A DNA stretch of 64,000 nt from Dolichospermum sp. DET69 (GTDB lineage Bacteria; Cyanobacteriota; Cyanobacteriia; Cyanobacteriales; Nostocaceae). Each line of letters starts with the position of its first letter. Position 1 is the stretch's first letter. Positions 44,536-54,975 of the stretch are shown here, piece by piece. The translations under genes and the position numbers were made by a program. The stretch lies in NCBI GenBank assembly GCA_017355425.1, contig CP070233.1, positions 3,203,501 to 3,267,500 of the forward strand, read 5' to 3'. The notes beneath the pieces are model-generated. The model was not told the origin of the DNA, did no database searches, and saw only the letters and a program-made list of their open reading frames with translations.

Positions 44536-47160
44536 TCAATTAGCTGGGAAAGTCTCCATAGTCTCTTTTAACTCCTGAGAAATGTCCACTGCTTTTTGTA
44601 AAGATTGGGAAACTTGACGAGAATTATCACTATTACGTGCTGATATAATAGTAATATCCCTAATAGTTTGACTAACAATTTGTGATGTTTCTACTTGAGA
44701 TGTAGTAGAACTTAAAATTGATTGCACTAAAGTATCTACTTGCTGTGATATATCAACAATTTGTTGTAAACCATGTTTGGCATTGGTGATCATATCGCTG
44801 CTTTGGGTGACTTGATTAGTTCCCATTGTCATTGTTTTTAATACTTCACCAGTTTCTCGTTGAATTTTCTCAATTATTTCCTCAATTTCTTGAGTTGCAG
44901 TTGCACTTCTGGCGGCTAATTCTCCTACTTCTTCCGCTACTACGGCAAAACCTTGACCCTCTTCACCGGCTCTGGCAGCTTCAATTCCTGCATTAATTGC
45001 TAACAAATTAGTTTGCATAGCAATTTGATTAATTATGGAAACTACACGGGAAATTTGTTGAGAAGATTCCCCTAAACGTCTGACTTTTTTAGCTATTTCA
45101 TCAACTGTTTCTTGGACAAATAAAATATTTTGCAATGTTAAATCCATCGCTTCTTCAGTTTTAGTAGCTGTCTGGTTAGCATCATTAACAATGGTGACAG
45201 CTTGCTGTGCTATATCAGCAATACATTGAATAGCAATAGTCATATTATCAATGGTTTCTAAGCTCCGGTTCATTTTCTCAGGTTCTATAACTGCTTCTGC
45301 TGTAAATTTTTCTAAATAAACATTTACTTCACTAACAGCTTGTTGAATTTGGTTCACAATCGGCTGAATACTATACTGAAAATTCTGGAGTTCCAAACTT
45401 TCTTGATTAGTGTTTACTTGACCATGTACTTTTAATTTTTTAATTTCTGCCAGTAGATACGATTGTTCTAACGCATAGCCAATTTGTGTGGCAATTTGGG
45501 TTAAAAAATTAATTTCTCCAGATTGCCAAATATGGGGACTATGGCAATGATGAGCAATCAAGAAACCGGAGATTTCTCCATGACTCAAAATTGGTGCTGT
45601 TAAAATGCTTTGCACAGAAAATTTCTTTAACCACTCAATATAACTACTCGTTAAACTTGACTCTTGTTCAATATTTGATATCGCCTCAAACTGGCTATTT
45701 CGACTAAGTTCGCGCCAATGAGCATCATTGTTGTATACACCGAGCATTTTTTGGCAATCATCAATTACCAATTCAGCAATTACTTTTACAGCTTGCGTCT
45801 TACGATGCAGTTTATAAATGATTACTCGGTCTGTTTTTAAAACTTGACTAACTTCAGAAATTGCCGTTTGATAAATAACTTCAGACTGAAGATTTAGACG
45901 AATTTTTTTAGTAATCTCTAACAGTAATTGTATCCATTCAATTTCTCTTTCTTCTTCCTCTTGTTTTTTACCTAAACTCAAATGTACTTGCTCTTCACCA
46001 TCCTTTACTTCTGCTATAGATGTATTAACAAGTTTAGCATTGATCCTCTGGCTTAACCAAGCTACAAGCAACGTCATCAATAATGCAATTAGTGGTGTTG
46101 TACTAGCAGTTAATGTTAAAAATTCTCTTTGCGGCTTAAAGGCAATTGCTGCATTTTTCGCCACAATTAATTGCCAATTGATATCCGGTAAACCTGATAA
46201 TTTTCGGAATGGTACATAACTAATTAGTTGCTGCTGTTGATTATTTTTGGCAACGGCTGTAAATGTATCAATATCTTTAGCACCCAAAACATTAGCTAAA
46301 CTGGGATATATACCTATCAACTGTTCACCCAATAAATTTTGATAGGAGCTAATTATAATTCTGCCTTTTCTATCTAAAAAATAATATTGATTAGTATCAT
46401 CTAAAGAATCTTGTACTACTTTTTCTAAAGCCTTTATAGGCATACGAGTTCTGACTATACCAATAGTATTACCCTGAACTTTATCCTTAATTGGTGCAGC
46501 TATATAAATTACTGCGCCTATATTTTCAACTATTTCTGGTTGACTAATAATAGCAGTATTCTGTTTAATTACCTCTTGAAAATAGATAAGTTGTTTTTCT
46601 GGATTTAAATATTCTCCTTCTGATTGAATAATCACTTGTCCATTGAGATCAAATACAGCTACACTATCATAAATTTTACCAGTTTTCATCAAGCGATCTA
46701 AGGAGGCTTGTGTTTTTATATTAATTGTGCCGAAATTAAATTTGAGTGTGTTGCTGGATTTTTCTGATCCTGTTTTTTTCCCCGCAATAGAAGGACTGAA
46801 AAAGGATATTCTAGATAATACTTTAATATCTCCATAGCGTTGTTCAAGAAAACTATTAACTGCATCATTTAAGTTAATTGCTTTAGTTTCTTGGGATGTA
46901 ATAATTTGCTTTGTAATTAACTTACTACCAAAAATATAAGTGATCACCCCAATTCCCAAAACTGGTAAAGTACCAATAGCTATGGACAAAATTATAGATT
47001 TTGTACTCAAGTTAAATTGTCGTAAATATTCTAATCCATGATTCCAAGCCCTATTATAAATAGAATTTTCTCCTCTAATATCAACAACTTGCGCTGAAGA
47101 AATTAAAGATGCTTTATTTTGAGAACTACCACTTTGTTTGATATCAGTTTTATTCAACAT
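44536..47160 (-). CDS. Methyl-accepting chemotaxis-type receptor with dCache-like, GAF and MCP signalling domains
   Basis: This is an 874-residue membrane receptor. One helix near residues 55-80 and a second near 350-370 bracket a periplasmic domain of dCache type. A GAF domain (about 415-570) follows and looks derived from phytochrome-like GAFs ([21 protein letters not shown]), but the usual chromophore Cys position reads Ser. The MCP signalling tip is near residue 723 ([20 protein letters not shown]), with long flanking coiled coils. It should feed the CheA-type kinase downstream through the CheW protein encoded upstream. Three-gene order: cheW, receptor, kinase. Confidence 0.88.
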   Translation of the reverse strand: MLNKTDIKQSGSSQNKASLISSAQVVDIRGENSIYNRAWNHGLEYLRQFNLSTKSIILSIAIGTLPVLGIGVITYIFGSKLITKQIITSQETKAINLNDAVNSFLEQRYGDIKVLSRISFFSPSIAGKKTGSEKSSNTLKFNFGTINIKTQASLDRLMKTGKIYDSVAVFDLNGQVIIQSEGEYLNPEKQLIYFQEVIKQNTAIISQPEIVENIGAVIYIAAPIKDKVQGNTIGIVRTRMPIKALEKVVQDSLDDTNQYYFLDRKGRIIISSYQNLLGEQLIGIYPSLANVLGAKDIDTFTAVAKNNQQQQLISYVPFRKLSGLPDINWQLIVAKNAAIAFKPQREFLTLTASTTPLIALLMTLLVAWLSQRINAKLVNTSIAEVKDGEEQVHLSLGKKQEEEEREIEWIQLLLEITKKIRLNLQSEVIYQTAISEVSQVLKTDRVIIYKLHRKTQAVKVIAELVIDDCQKMLGVYNNDAHWRELSRNSQFEAISNIEQESSLTSSYIEWLKKFSVQSILTAPILSHGEISGFLIAHHCHSPHIWQSGEINFLTQIATQIGYALEQSYLLAEIKKLKVHGQVNTNQESLELQNFQYSIQPIVNQIQQAVSEVNVYLEKFTAEAVIEPEKMNRSLETIDNMTIAIQCIADIAQQAVTIVNDANQTATKTEEAMDLTLQNILFVQETVDEIAKKVRRLGESSQQISRVVSIINQIAMQTNLLAINAGIEAARAGEEGQGFAVVAEEVGELAARSATATQEIEEIIEKIQRETGEVLKTMTMGTNQVTQSSDMITNAKHGLQQIVDISQQVDTLVQSILSSTTSQVETSQIVSQTIRDITIISARNSDNSRQVSQSLQKAVDISQELKETMETFPAN

Positions 47161-47222
47161 ATCTTCCTCACACCACAGCTATAAAATCAAAAAAAAATAC
47201 CCCGTTCTTCGAGTATTAATTA

Positions 47223-47720
47223 TTAGTTAATACAAAGAATATCTGAACGTAAAATATGTACTGCATCTAATACCAATAATATTTCTTCTTGCTGCACTAC
47301 ACAACCACATAAGTAAGGGACTAAACTAGATGCTACTTGTCCTACAGGAGAACGAAGATCATCAGCGATAAACTTGGTTGTACCTTTAATTTCTTGGACA
47401 ACCAAACCCAAGATCATTGATTCTATTTGAATAACAATGATATTATACTGACGCAGCCGATAATCAAGACATTCTAAATTAAACATCTTCGGTAAATCAA
47501 CTACCCAAATTATATGACTGCGCCAATTCATTAATCCTAATATGCAAGCAGGCATATTAGGAATAGCTGTAACTGATGTTACGGGTACAACAATTGCTTC
47601 TTGAGTATGAGCAATGGATAAAACAGCACCAGTTTGTTGATTAAGTTGAAATTTAAGATAACCATCTTCTCGACTGTTATACATGGCTTGATGGTTTAAG
47701 TCAATTTGCAACTTTTTCAT
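47223..47720 (-). CDS. CheW-like coupling protein
   Basis: This is a 165-residue single-domain CheW protein. The pattern VVPVTSVTAIPNMPACILGLMNWRSHIIWVVDLPKMF (split here as the beta-barrel core) and GLVVQEIKGTTKF is typical, as is the end VQQEEILLVLDAVHIL. It links receptor tips to the kinase. It is the first of three minus-strand genes, 62 bp before the receptor. The start at 47720 is MKKLQIDL; a later Met (residue 13) is also possible. Confidence 0.85.
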   Translation of the reverse strand: MKKLQIDLNHQAMYNSREDGYLKFQLNQQTGAVLSIAHTQEAIVVPVTSVTAIPNMPACILGLMNWRSHIIWVVDLPKMFNLECLDYRLRQYNIIVIQIESMILGLVVQEIKGTTKFIADDLRSPVGQVASSLVPYLCGCVVQQEEILLVLDAVHILRSDILCIN

Positions 47721-48115
47721 AAGTGAGTATAGTTAAAATCATTTTATTTTCGCTTTCTGGGATAACTACGAGTTTCCCTAACTGTCTCCCATACTACCTT
47801 ACTTGAGATATATTGCTTTTATTCTGGTCAATAAGCTAAAAAACATCTAATTTGCATCATCGAATAAAATATAACTCTTGTGGGGTGGGCAACATGAGCG
47901 CCCAGGACATTATATTTCCTCTTATGGTGTACCAAAGCTTTTCTCGTCAGTCCAATTTTCTTTTAAGGCAATTTCTGTTGTATATTTATTTAGGCGATCA
48001 TAAATTAAATTAATACAGCTATTAACTTTACTATCAATTACAAAACCTACAGCACTTCCCGGTTTTATGAGGTACGTTGTCCAACAGTACCTGAATCATC
48101 CAATGGCAACATAAC
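47721..48115. other. Intergenic region with two dispersed repeats
   Basis: About 395 bp separate cheW from the methylase gene, whose 3' end lies at 48116. It holds a family-D repeat at 47833-47910 (gctaaaaaacatctaattt ... cttgtggggtgggc) and a solo MITE-A end at 48050-48075 (cagcacttccc...ttatgaggtac) with no partner end. The rest is plain. Confidence 0.6.
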
Positions 48116-51100
48116 TTATTTCATCCTTAAATTTTCAGCTAAAACAGCATCAGCATCATTCAACCCAGCAGAACGACTCCAGTAACGAAGTTGACGAGGT
48201 TTAATGATATATATATTTTCACCTACATAAACTTTTAAATTGCGTCGTGTAAAAACACGATCACCAAGTTGTGGTGGTAGTTGTTTCGCAATGCTTTGCA
48301 GCACAGTTATCAAATCCTCAGCCTGAATAGTTTGTACAATTTGTTCACGACCTGGATACCGTACTATACTAAATTTAACCACCTGTAATGGTGTATTAGC
48401 AATATCAAATATATCAGCAGCTATACTTCTTTCTTTGAGCGTGTCAAAAAATGGTTCAATCACACTCATAAAACTCAAAGTGTATGCTTCTAAATCACTA
48501 GCTTTAGGTTTTTTTAATGCTGCTGATTTTTCACGATTCATATATAAATCAATCGTGATTTGGGTAGTATCTTCAACTAAAATACGTTCATCATCATTTA
48601 AATCATAGAGATCAAATACAGCTTTATCAAGTTGTTTTTTTAAATCTTTTTCAACAGATTTACTGTGAGATTGACGCAATCTACCTTCTATTTCAATAAT
48701 TTGATCAATCAATAATTTATTATTTTTGTTAAATTGAGGAAGACAAATACGTTCTAAATCTTGTTTTGTAACTTCTTCACGCTCAATACCCCAGGATGAA
48801 GCTGTTAAAAATAAAAAATAGCTAATGAGTGACGAATTGATGACACCATTGAGATAGTGAGCAATATCTACTTTTTCTGTTAAGAAAGAAATACCACAAT
48901 ACTTTTGTGTGTAAATAATATCTTCTTGACTAAAAGCAGAAAATGTCTTATTTCTATCAATACTTTGTGAGATTATAACCAATGGAGCTTTGTAAATTTC
49001 CGGCTTTCTTGAAGCTCCCATTTTATTATATGGCAAAATATCTAAGTCATCTATGTTCATTTGATACTTAGGCATTTTGCCGGATTCTAACCATTTTTTA
49101 CCCATCAACTCTTGTGGTACCGCTTGATAATTACCATTTTTAAATCCATTTTTGAGTTCATTACCAGCAATTTTTCTAATAGTTGAAAAAGATCGTAATT
49201 TTTGAACTAGGGACATATCTCTAGCACTACTCCAAGTAGCAATTTTCAGCATATCTGAATCTAATGCTGTGCTAAAAACAGGAAGTTTTTTAATATGTTC
49301 TGCTCCAATTTCTATAATTCCATGTTGTTGGAAATCCATAGAACGTTCTGGACATACAAAATAAAAATTATCTCTCTGTTCTGAATATTTACCTTCTGCT
49401 ATTAAAATCATTGCTGGAGCTTTAGAATTAGGAAATAAATTATCTAGACGCAATTTAGACAAATTGATAATAACTGTTGGCTTATATCTCATTAGCAAAG
49501 ATTGTTTTGCTTTTTTACCTGCTTCATCATTACTAAAGAATGGTTTACCATGCAAAATTAAGCCAATACAAGTTTTATCATTGGTAAAGTCACCAATACG
49601 CCATAAAAATGCTTGATCTGGAGGTGTACCATAAGCTGTAGGATAGCCATTTGGATAACCAGATTCAGGACGCTTTCGCTGACAATATTTTCCTGCTGAC
49701 TTATTTGATTGAGATTTTGTCCAAGGTGGATTACCAACTATTACATGAAATTGTTTCTGTGCAAATACTTCTATTTGGTTAAACTCTTCTTCTTCATTAA
49801 ATATGTCGCTAGTAAATAGATTTTTACCAATTAGCTTTTCAAATTTTAAATCATTTGTTAATTGACGATTTTGTTCTAATTCATAATCTAACTCTAAAGC
49901 AGTCAAATAAAGGCTAAAAGCAGCAATTTGAACTGCTTTTGGTTCAATATCTACGCCATAAATTTGATAATAAAGAGTTTCCCGAATTAGATGACGAGTT
50001 GGTATTTCTCCATTAGCACAACGTTTAATAACTAATCTCCGCAAAGATTCAACTAAAAATACACCTGAACCACAAGCTAAATCCAGAACTTTGGCATTAC
50101 CATCTAATTCTCTAAATACTTCAGAAAGTACCAAATCAACTAAATTGATAGGTGTATAATGGGTACTATTTTCTTTTGCTGATTTAGCATTTGTAGCATA
50201 AATAAAACTTTCATAAATTGAGCTAATCAATTCTATGGGAATTACCTTAAAATCATAATACCGCCATAAACGTAGTTGTCCTGTTTTTGGATCTACTTTA
50301 CCACTTATTAAATCTTGTGCAATTTTGAGATGTTTGTTGTTTACAGCATTTCTTTCTTGTGAAGAAACAGGAAATAAATCTCCATTAAAAATTGTTTGTA
50401 ACCACTCAAACAAATTATAAGTTGCTAATTTATTATTTAGTAATAGGTTAAACGATTCTACTCCAAAGCGATTGCTAAAAAAGTCTTGATTTAAAATACC
50501 TCTATCTTGTAAATAAGCAACAAAGACAGAACGAATTAAAAGCGCGTGAGCAAATTGACGATCTAATTTTTGATTTTCGGTCAATTCTTCCTCCGCGTCA
50601 TTCAAATCTTTGACAAGAACTGAATCTACTCTTTGTTGACGATCAATTTTTCTAGCTTTTTCCCACTGCCAAAATTCACCAGATTCAATTTGCAACCGAC
50701 TAGCGTATTTATTCATACGTTCTAAGTCGCTTTCTGTTGTTTTAAATTTCTCAATTAAATTCCGATTTGGATCAATTTCATCTTGTTCTTTTGGTTGAGA
50801 ATAAGAGTTATAAAGTAAAACTTCATCAGGAGTAATTACCCACAACATTGGAGCTAAACCATGATTCCAAGACAGTTTATGTAGTTTAGCTAACTCTCTA
50901 GGATTAGGTTCATTTAATTGAGTAAAATAAATACAAGGTGAACCAGATAATTCATATATTGCTGTAGCGTTAATTTGCTCAGGATTAATTACCGCACTGT
51001 ATTTAATCCGCTTTTCTAAATTCTTGCGAATATCTTCCGCTTCTGTAACTCCTGTAGTTGGTACACCATCACGATAGAAGCCAGTATGCTCCATTACTCG

Positions 51101-51136
51101 CTGATATATTTTATTTGCAGCTATATTAGAACTCAT
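48116..51136 (-). CDS. Eco57I-like N6-adenine DNA methyltransferase / type IIG-like restriction protein
   Basis: This is a 1006-residue protein. SAM motif I is VLDLACGSGVFLVESL near residue 354, and the catalytic motif IV is IVGNPPWTKS near 470, as in N6-adenine methylases of the Eco57I group. A C-terminal specificity-like region (TASSWGIEREEVTKQDLERI and a long helical segment) follows. The N-terminal 180 residues (HGLAPMLWVITPDEVLLYNSY) recall the nuclease-like domain of type IIG enzymes, but I cannot find a clear PD-(D/E)XK triad, so cleavage activity is uncertain. A MerR-like gene lies 38 bp upstream on the same strand and may control it. It is likely a defence or modification unit. Confidence 0.82.
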   Translation of the reverse strand: MSSNIAANKIYQRVMEHTGFYRDGVPTTGVTEAEDIRKNLEKRIKYSAVINPEQINATAIYELSGSPCIYFTQLNEPNPRELAKLHKLSWNHGLAPMLWVITPDEVLLYNSYSQPKEQDEIDPNRNLIEKFKTTESDLERMNKYASRLQIESGEFWQWEKARKIDRQQRVDSVLVKDLNDAEEELTENQKLDRQFAHALLIRSVFVAYLQDRGILNQDFFSNRFGVESFNLLLNNKLATYNLFEWLQTIFNGDLFPVSSQERNAVNNKHLKIAQDLISGKVDPKTGQLRLWRYYDFKVIPIELISSIYESFIYATNAKSAKENSTHYTPINLVDLVLSEVFRELDGNAKVLDLACGSGVFLVESLRRLVIKRCANGEIPTRHLIRETLYYQIYGVDIEPKAVQIAAFSLYLTALELDYELEQNRQLTNDLKFEKLIGKNLFTSDIFNEEEEFNQIEVFAQKQFHVIVGNPPWTKSQSNKSAGKYCQRKRPESGYPNGYPTAYGTPPDQAFLWRIGDFTNDKTCIGLILHGKPFFSNDEAGKKAKQSLLMRYKPTVIINLSKLRLDNLFPNSKAPAMILIAEGKYSEQRDNFYFVCPERSMDFQQHGIIEIGAEHIKKLPVFSTALDSDMLKIATWSSARDMSLVQKLRSFSTIRKIAGNELKNGFKNGNYQAVPQELMGKKWLESGKMPKYQMNIDDLDILPYNKMGASRKPEIYKAPLVIISQSIDRNKTFSAFSQEDIIYTQKYCGISFLTEKVDIAHYLNGVINSSLISYFLFLTASSWGIEREEVTKQDLERICLPQFNKNNKLLIDQIIEIEGRLRQSHSKSVEKDLKKQLDKAVFDLYDLNDDERILVEDTTQITIDLYMNREKSAALKKPKASDLEAYTLSFMSVIEPFFDTLKERSIAADIFDIANTPLQVVKFSIVRYPGREQIVQTIQAEDLITVLQSIAKQLPPQLGDRVFTRRNLKVYVGENIYIIKPRQLRYWSRSAGLNDADAVLAENLRMK

Positions 51137-51174
51137 GACTGGTTTCTCCTTACCATCCTTAGTATGTGTTTTTA

Positions 51175-51648
51175 TTACCTCTTTAAAACTATTCCTGTAC
51201 GTTTATCAAAATCTAAAACATGATGTTTTTCTGCTTCAATTGTCAATTCTGTAATGATATCTCCAATTTCTCCAATTTCGTGAATTACAACTTGTCCCTG
51301 ATTCTTTCCCGATGTTTCTAATACCATTAAACCAAAATCTTGCATATTTTCAATTAAATAAAGTTGGGAATTAACAAAAACTAGGCGATGCTGAAAAAAT
51401 GAATATTCATGATTTCTTGACTTTAAAAAATCTAAAACTTTTCTAGTTTCTTGTAATGAAAGTTTTTCTCTTAATCTTTCAATGGTTTTTATTTCTAGAA
51501 TTTGCTGCCACTTGTAAACGACTTTAGGGTGCTGAGGATTACCAAACTTCTCTGGTACTACTAACCCAGTGCGGTCTAAGTAACTTAGTCTGCCAGAGCT
51601 TATGCTAGTCAAAGCGATGGTTTCTTGTCTAGTAAATCCACTAGCCAT
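51175..51648 (-). CDS. MerR-like HTH regulator
   Basis: This protein has about 157 residues when started at the Met at 51648 (MASGFTRQETIALTSI). The N-terminal winged-helix pattern TRQETIALTSISSGRLSYLDRTGLV and KVVYKWQQILEIKTIERLREKLSLQETRKVLDFL match MerR-type DNA-binding domains followed by a helical segment. The C-terminal half (EIGEIGDIITELTIEAEKHHVLDFD) is unassigned. An alternative start at 51681 adds 11 residues. It precedes the methylase gene by 38 bp, in the way that control genes precede restriction-modification genes. Function as an autoregulator is inferred. Confidence 0.72.
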   Translation of the reverse strand: MASGFTRQETIALTSISSGRLSYLDRTGLVVPEKFGNPQHPKVVYKWQQILEIKTIERLREKLSLQETRKVLDFLKSRNHEYSFFQHRLVFVNSQLYLIENMQDFGLMVLETSGKNQGQVVIHEIGEIGDIITELTIEAEKHHVLDFDKRTGIVLKR

Positions 51649-51681
51649 AAAAAAACTTGTACTCCATATAACATACAGCAC

Positions 51682-52395
51682 TATTTTGTTTAAATTTTAG
51701 TTTAGATTTTAAACACTTGTTTTCAACATACCCTAAAACAAGATTTTTTTAAATAGTTGTTTAAAAATATTAATTTTAATGCTGGTTCAAGCTGTTGCGC
51801 TTCTGATTTGCACATCCAGGGAGGGTAGGATGACTACCCCACAAGAGTTACGTAAAATTATGGTATGCAAATTATAGAATTTTCAGCGGTTAAGCAACTC
51901 ATTTCAAGAAACAATTGTGACAAAAGAAGGGAACAGGGAACAGGGAACAGGGAACAGATAAGAAACACTCATTTGCACCAGTTTAGAGCTTCAGTCAAAA
52001 AAAAGATGTTTTGACAAGATGCGTATCACGAAAAAAACAGTGTCATTATTTCAATCTCATGTTTTTAAACATGAGTTTTTCCTGTTAGAAAGTTGCCCGT
52101 TCCCTGTTCCCTCTGAATTAAAATTAAGTGTTGAATACTATGTAGTAAGGAAAATATGAATTAATAGTTTTCTACAACATTGCTAAAGCTTTTCAGATTA
52201 TCCTTCAATTGTTGATGCACGCGAACTGCTTGCAGCAGCGCTTCGCTATCGCCCCAAAAAGGAATCACGACATTAATTTGTCACTACCATCAAAACGACA
52301 AAAAATAGTCACAGAGACACTGATTTGTCACCGATGACATATAATTAGTCACTGTACACAAAAATATTGTTTTTTTAGCCTTAATAATCTAAAAG
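51682..52395. other. Intergenic region with several repeat remnants
   Basis: An inverted family-D repeat is at about 51815-51880 (gtaggatgactaccccacaag). A heptad STRR array of four gggaaca units is at 51929-51956, with opposite-sense heptads near 52090-52110. A family-C fragment is at about 52213-52258 (gcgaactgcttgcagcagcg). No gene was found. Confidence 0.6.
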
Positions 52396-52477
52396 TGCGG
52401 ATAAAAGGACTTGAACCTTCACTCCTTTCGGAACTAGAACCTAAATCTAGCGCGTCTGCCAATTTCGCCATATCCGC
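52396..52477 (-). tRNA. tRNA-Leu (anticodon TAG)
   Basis: The 82-nt minus-strand sequence folds as a class II tRNA. Acceptor arms GCGGATA (52471-52477) and TATCCGC pair over 7 bp with A as discriminator. The anticodon stem CTAGA/TCTAG holds the loop TTTAGGT, with anticodon TAG at 52441-52443. There is a variable arm around TTCCGAAAGGAG, and a T arm with GGTTCAAGTCC. CCA is not encoded. Confidence 0.93.
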
Positions 52478-52583
52478 ATCAATAACTTACTTTAGCATAA
52501 TAAATTATTTATGGCAATAGGTAAATAAGTCAAAATTGAAAATTAAGGTATGGGGTATTATTTTTCCCCATGTCCCCAATCCT

Positions 52584-53771
52584 CTACATCACAGCTACAC
52601 GAGGTAGACGATGCTTGAAGCCGCAGAGAATTTCCCAAGAAATGGTATTGAGACGATTTGCCCAATCATCAGCGGATATTTGTTCTTTGCCCTGTTTTCC
52701 TAGCAAAGTGACTATTTCCCCTTCTTGCAAATCGGGTATAGAACTCACATCTAACATGATTTGATCCATTGTAATTGCGCCAATTTGTGGCACACGCTGT
52801 CCACGGATTAACACCTCCATTTGGTTAGAAAGATGACGAGGAACTCCATCTGCATAACCAATCCCCACGACAGCCAAACGCATTTCTCTAGGGGCAATAA
52901 AATGATGCCCGTAGCTAACTCCAGTTCCTGCGGCTATGGTTTTAACTTGGGTAACTCTGGCTTTAAGTTGTAAAACAGGTTGTAGTTTGATTTGATTGTG
53001 TAAATGAGTAGCAGGATAAAGCCCATACATAGCTAATCCCACCCGCACCATGTCATAGTGTAATCTTGAATCTGTAAGGGTAGCGGCTGAGTTCGCTAAA
53101 TGTAAACTAGGAATTTTGATACCTTTTGCTTTAATCTGTGCAATTGCTTCCTCAAATCGTCTATGCTGTTCTGCCATCACTGTAGCATCAGGACTATCCG
53201 CCGTTGCCAGATGAGAATAAATACTAGCAATCTCTAAATGGGGTAATCCTTGTACCAATTGAACAAACTCTGCTGCTTGTTGCCAATTAGTACCTAATCT
53301 AGACATTCCTGTATCTAACTTAATGTGTACAGGTAAAGAAGAATGATAATTAATAGTTTCTAATGTGTTAGAAAATTCTAAAGCTTGCTTAGGACTACAC
53401 AATGTTGGCTGAAGTTGCCAATGAGCGATCGCCTGAATTTGTTCTGGTGTGTTAGTTGCCCCTAGAATTAGAATTGGGGCTTTAATGCCATCTTCGCGTA
53501 ATTGAATCCCTTCGGGAACAGTCGCTACACCCAACCAACTAGCACCTGCTTCTAAGGCTGTTTTAGCGACTACTACAGATCCATGTCCATAGGCATCTGC
53601 TTTGACAACTGCCATTAACTGGGTACGTGGCGATAAAAACTTTACTAACTGCTTGACATTACCAGACAAGGCCCCTAAATCAATTTCTACCCAAGCCCGC
53701 TGAGAAAACCAAGCATAAGTATCACGTTCCTGATTGTCAGCAAAAATCGGGGTTTGCTTGCGACTTAACAT
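52584..53771 (-). CDS. alr: Alanine racemase
   Basis: This is a 395-residue PLP enzyme making D-alanine for peptidoglycan. The PLP lysine is K57 in AVVKADAYGHG, and the second catalytic base is the Tyr in GVSYGHHF. The pattern YGLYPA, LDTGMSRLG and VGIGYADGVPR is typical, and the length is usual for bacterial Alr with N-terminal barrel and C-terminal beta domain. The start at 53771 gives about 25 residues before the first strand (AWVEIDLGAL), which is common in cyanobacteria. It lies about 106 bp downstream of tRNA-Leu in reading direction terms but is probably transcribed alone. Confidence 0.95.
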   Translation of the reverse strand: MLSRKQTPIFADNQERDTYAWFSQRAWVEIDLGALSGNVKQLVKFLSPRTQLMAVVKADAYGHGSVVVAKTALEAGASWLGVATVPEGIQLREDGIKAPILILGATNTPEQIQAIAHWQLQPTLCSPKQALEFSNTLETINYHSSLPVHIKLDTGMSRLGTNWQQAAEFVQLVQGLPHLEIASIYSHLATADSPDATVMAEQHRRFEEAIAQIKAKGIKIPSLHLANSAATLTDSRLHYDMVRVGLAMYGLYPATHLHNQIKLQPVLQLKARVTQVKTIAAGTGVSYGHHFIAPREMRLAVVGIGYADGVPRHLSNQMEVLIRGQRVPQIGAITMDQIMLDVSSIPDLQEGEIVTLLGKQGKEQISADDWANRLNTISWEILCGFKHRLPRVAVM

Positions 53772-54126
53772 TGCACTTCACTCCTATCACACCACCGACA
53801 GGCTTCTGATATCCCCTAGAAGCCATATCACTTTAATCAGGAAGTTTAACTTTGATCCGGTAATTTATACAAGATCGTAGCTTGAGCAATATTTAGTGTG
53901 CCTGCATCCTCAAATATTTATTAGAAGATAGTTCTTCCTTATCAGTTTTATCATAACAAATTTAAAATCAAATGTCAACCCCTAAATACTCTTTTATGGC
54001 GATTTTTTTTTCGAGTTGGTGGAAAATTTCAATTGACAAGATATAAGAATTTAGAATAGTAGAGACGTTCCATGGAACGTCTCTACGAGGGTTCTAGGAT
54101 ACCTACATTTAATTTCTGGAGATGTC
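53772..54126. other. Intergenic region with a 28-nt palindrome
   Basis: The region contains the perfect palindrome gtagagacgttcca / tggaacgtctctac at 54059-54086, of the dispersed family also at 22372 and 34398. Otherwise nothing beyond AT-rich DNA upstream of alr. Confidence 0.6.
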
Positions 54127-54303
54127 TAAGAGACTTCCAATTAAAGAAATATCCAAAATTTCTTGTGGTGCGGGCATCTGGTCCCCTAATAATACAGGGA
54201 CAGGCAAGATGCCCATCCCACAAAATTGGATAGCGAACGCGAGAGCGTCCCGGAGGGAACTAGCGCTGCTGCAAGCAGTTCATCTTTTTTGTGGAGTTCT
54301 CTA
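54127..54303 (+). mobile_element. MITE-like element, family C, full-length copy
   Basis: It begins taagagacttccaatt and ends ttttttgtggagttctcta, so the ends are imperfect inverted repeats of AGAGA(A)CTCCA type bounded by TA. Inside are cttgtggtgcgggc, caagatgcccatcccaca and gctgctgcaagcagtt. A second full-length copy in reverse is at 61954-62083. An in-frame run of codons across it (54122-54304) is not a gene. Confidence 0.7.
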
Positions 54304-54477
54304 ATGAATACAGCATAATCTTTTCACAGATTCAGAATGGTTCATTAACTTACGCCGGACTGGACTAGAAAAAGTTAGTGATCTAAATCAAGCACCAAAG
54401 TATAAATTATTCTCATATTCCCAGCAGAGTGTATTTGTGTTAGTATGTGTAAAACTAATACCTTAGAGCGCAGATTC

Positions 54478-54975
54478 ATGAGGAAGGTTTTAGTCCTGAA
54501 CGCCTCTTACGAACCGCTCAACATCACCAGTTGGCGACGAGCCACGGTTTTGTTGATTAAAGGCAAGGCTGAACGCTTAGAATACAACGGTAAGTTTATT
54601 TACTCGGATTTTCCGCTGCCGACCGTTATTCGGTTGCGCCACTATGTTCGCGTTCCTTATATGGAAATTCCTTTCACTCGCCGAAATATCCTGCATCGTG
54701 ATAGCAATACTTGCCAGTATTGTGGTAGCACAGGAGACGGGTTAACTCTAGATCACGTGATGCCGAGATCACGGGGTGGGGGAGATACTTGGGAGAATAT
54801 TGTTACTGCTTGTGTACGCTGCAACGTAAAAAAAGGCTGTCGTACACCTCAAGAAGCCCGGATGCCTTTGCGTCATTTACCCCGTCAACCTTACAGTAGT
54901 CTCTACTTTGAGGTAACAAAGCATCTTAAAAGTGGACTTCACCAGGAGTGGCAAAAGTATGTCATAGGTCTTTGA
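54478..54975 (+). CDS. HNH endonuclease
   Basis: This is a protein of about 165 residues. The HNH core is NTCQYCGSTGDGLTLDHVMP, then RSRGGGDTWENIVTACVRCN, with paired CXXC zinc sites. The N terminus VLVLNASYEPLNITSWRRA is the typical lead of a widespread cyanobacterial HNH family. The role is unknown; such proteins are found in nearly all cyanobacteria as a single conserved gene and not as part of an element. ATG at 54478 is preferred over the upstream ATG at 54445, whose 11 codons do not belong to the family. Confidence 0.88.
   Translation: MRKVLVLNASYEPLNITSWRRATVLLIKGKAERLEYNGKFIYSDFPLPTVIRLRHYVRVPYMEIPFTRRNILHRDSNTCQYCGSTGDGLTLDHVMPRSRGGGDTWENIVTACVRCNVKKGCRTPQEARMPLRHLPRQPYSSLYFEVTKHLKSGLHQEWQKYVIGL

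Noticed and set aside
54122-54304. Open frame of 60 codons
   Set aside because: It lies almost wholly within a family-C MITE and has no independent support.
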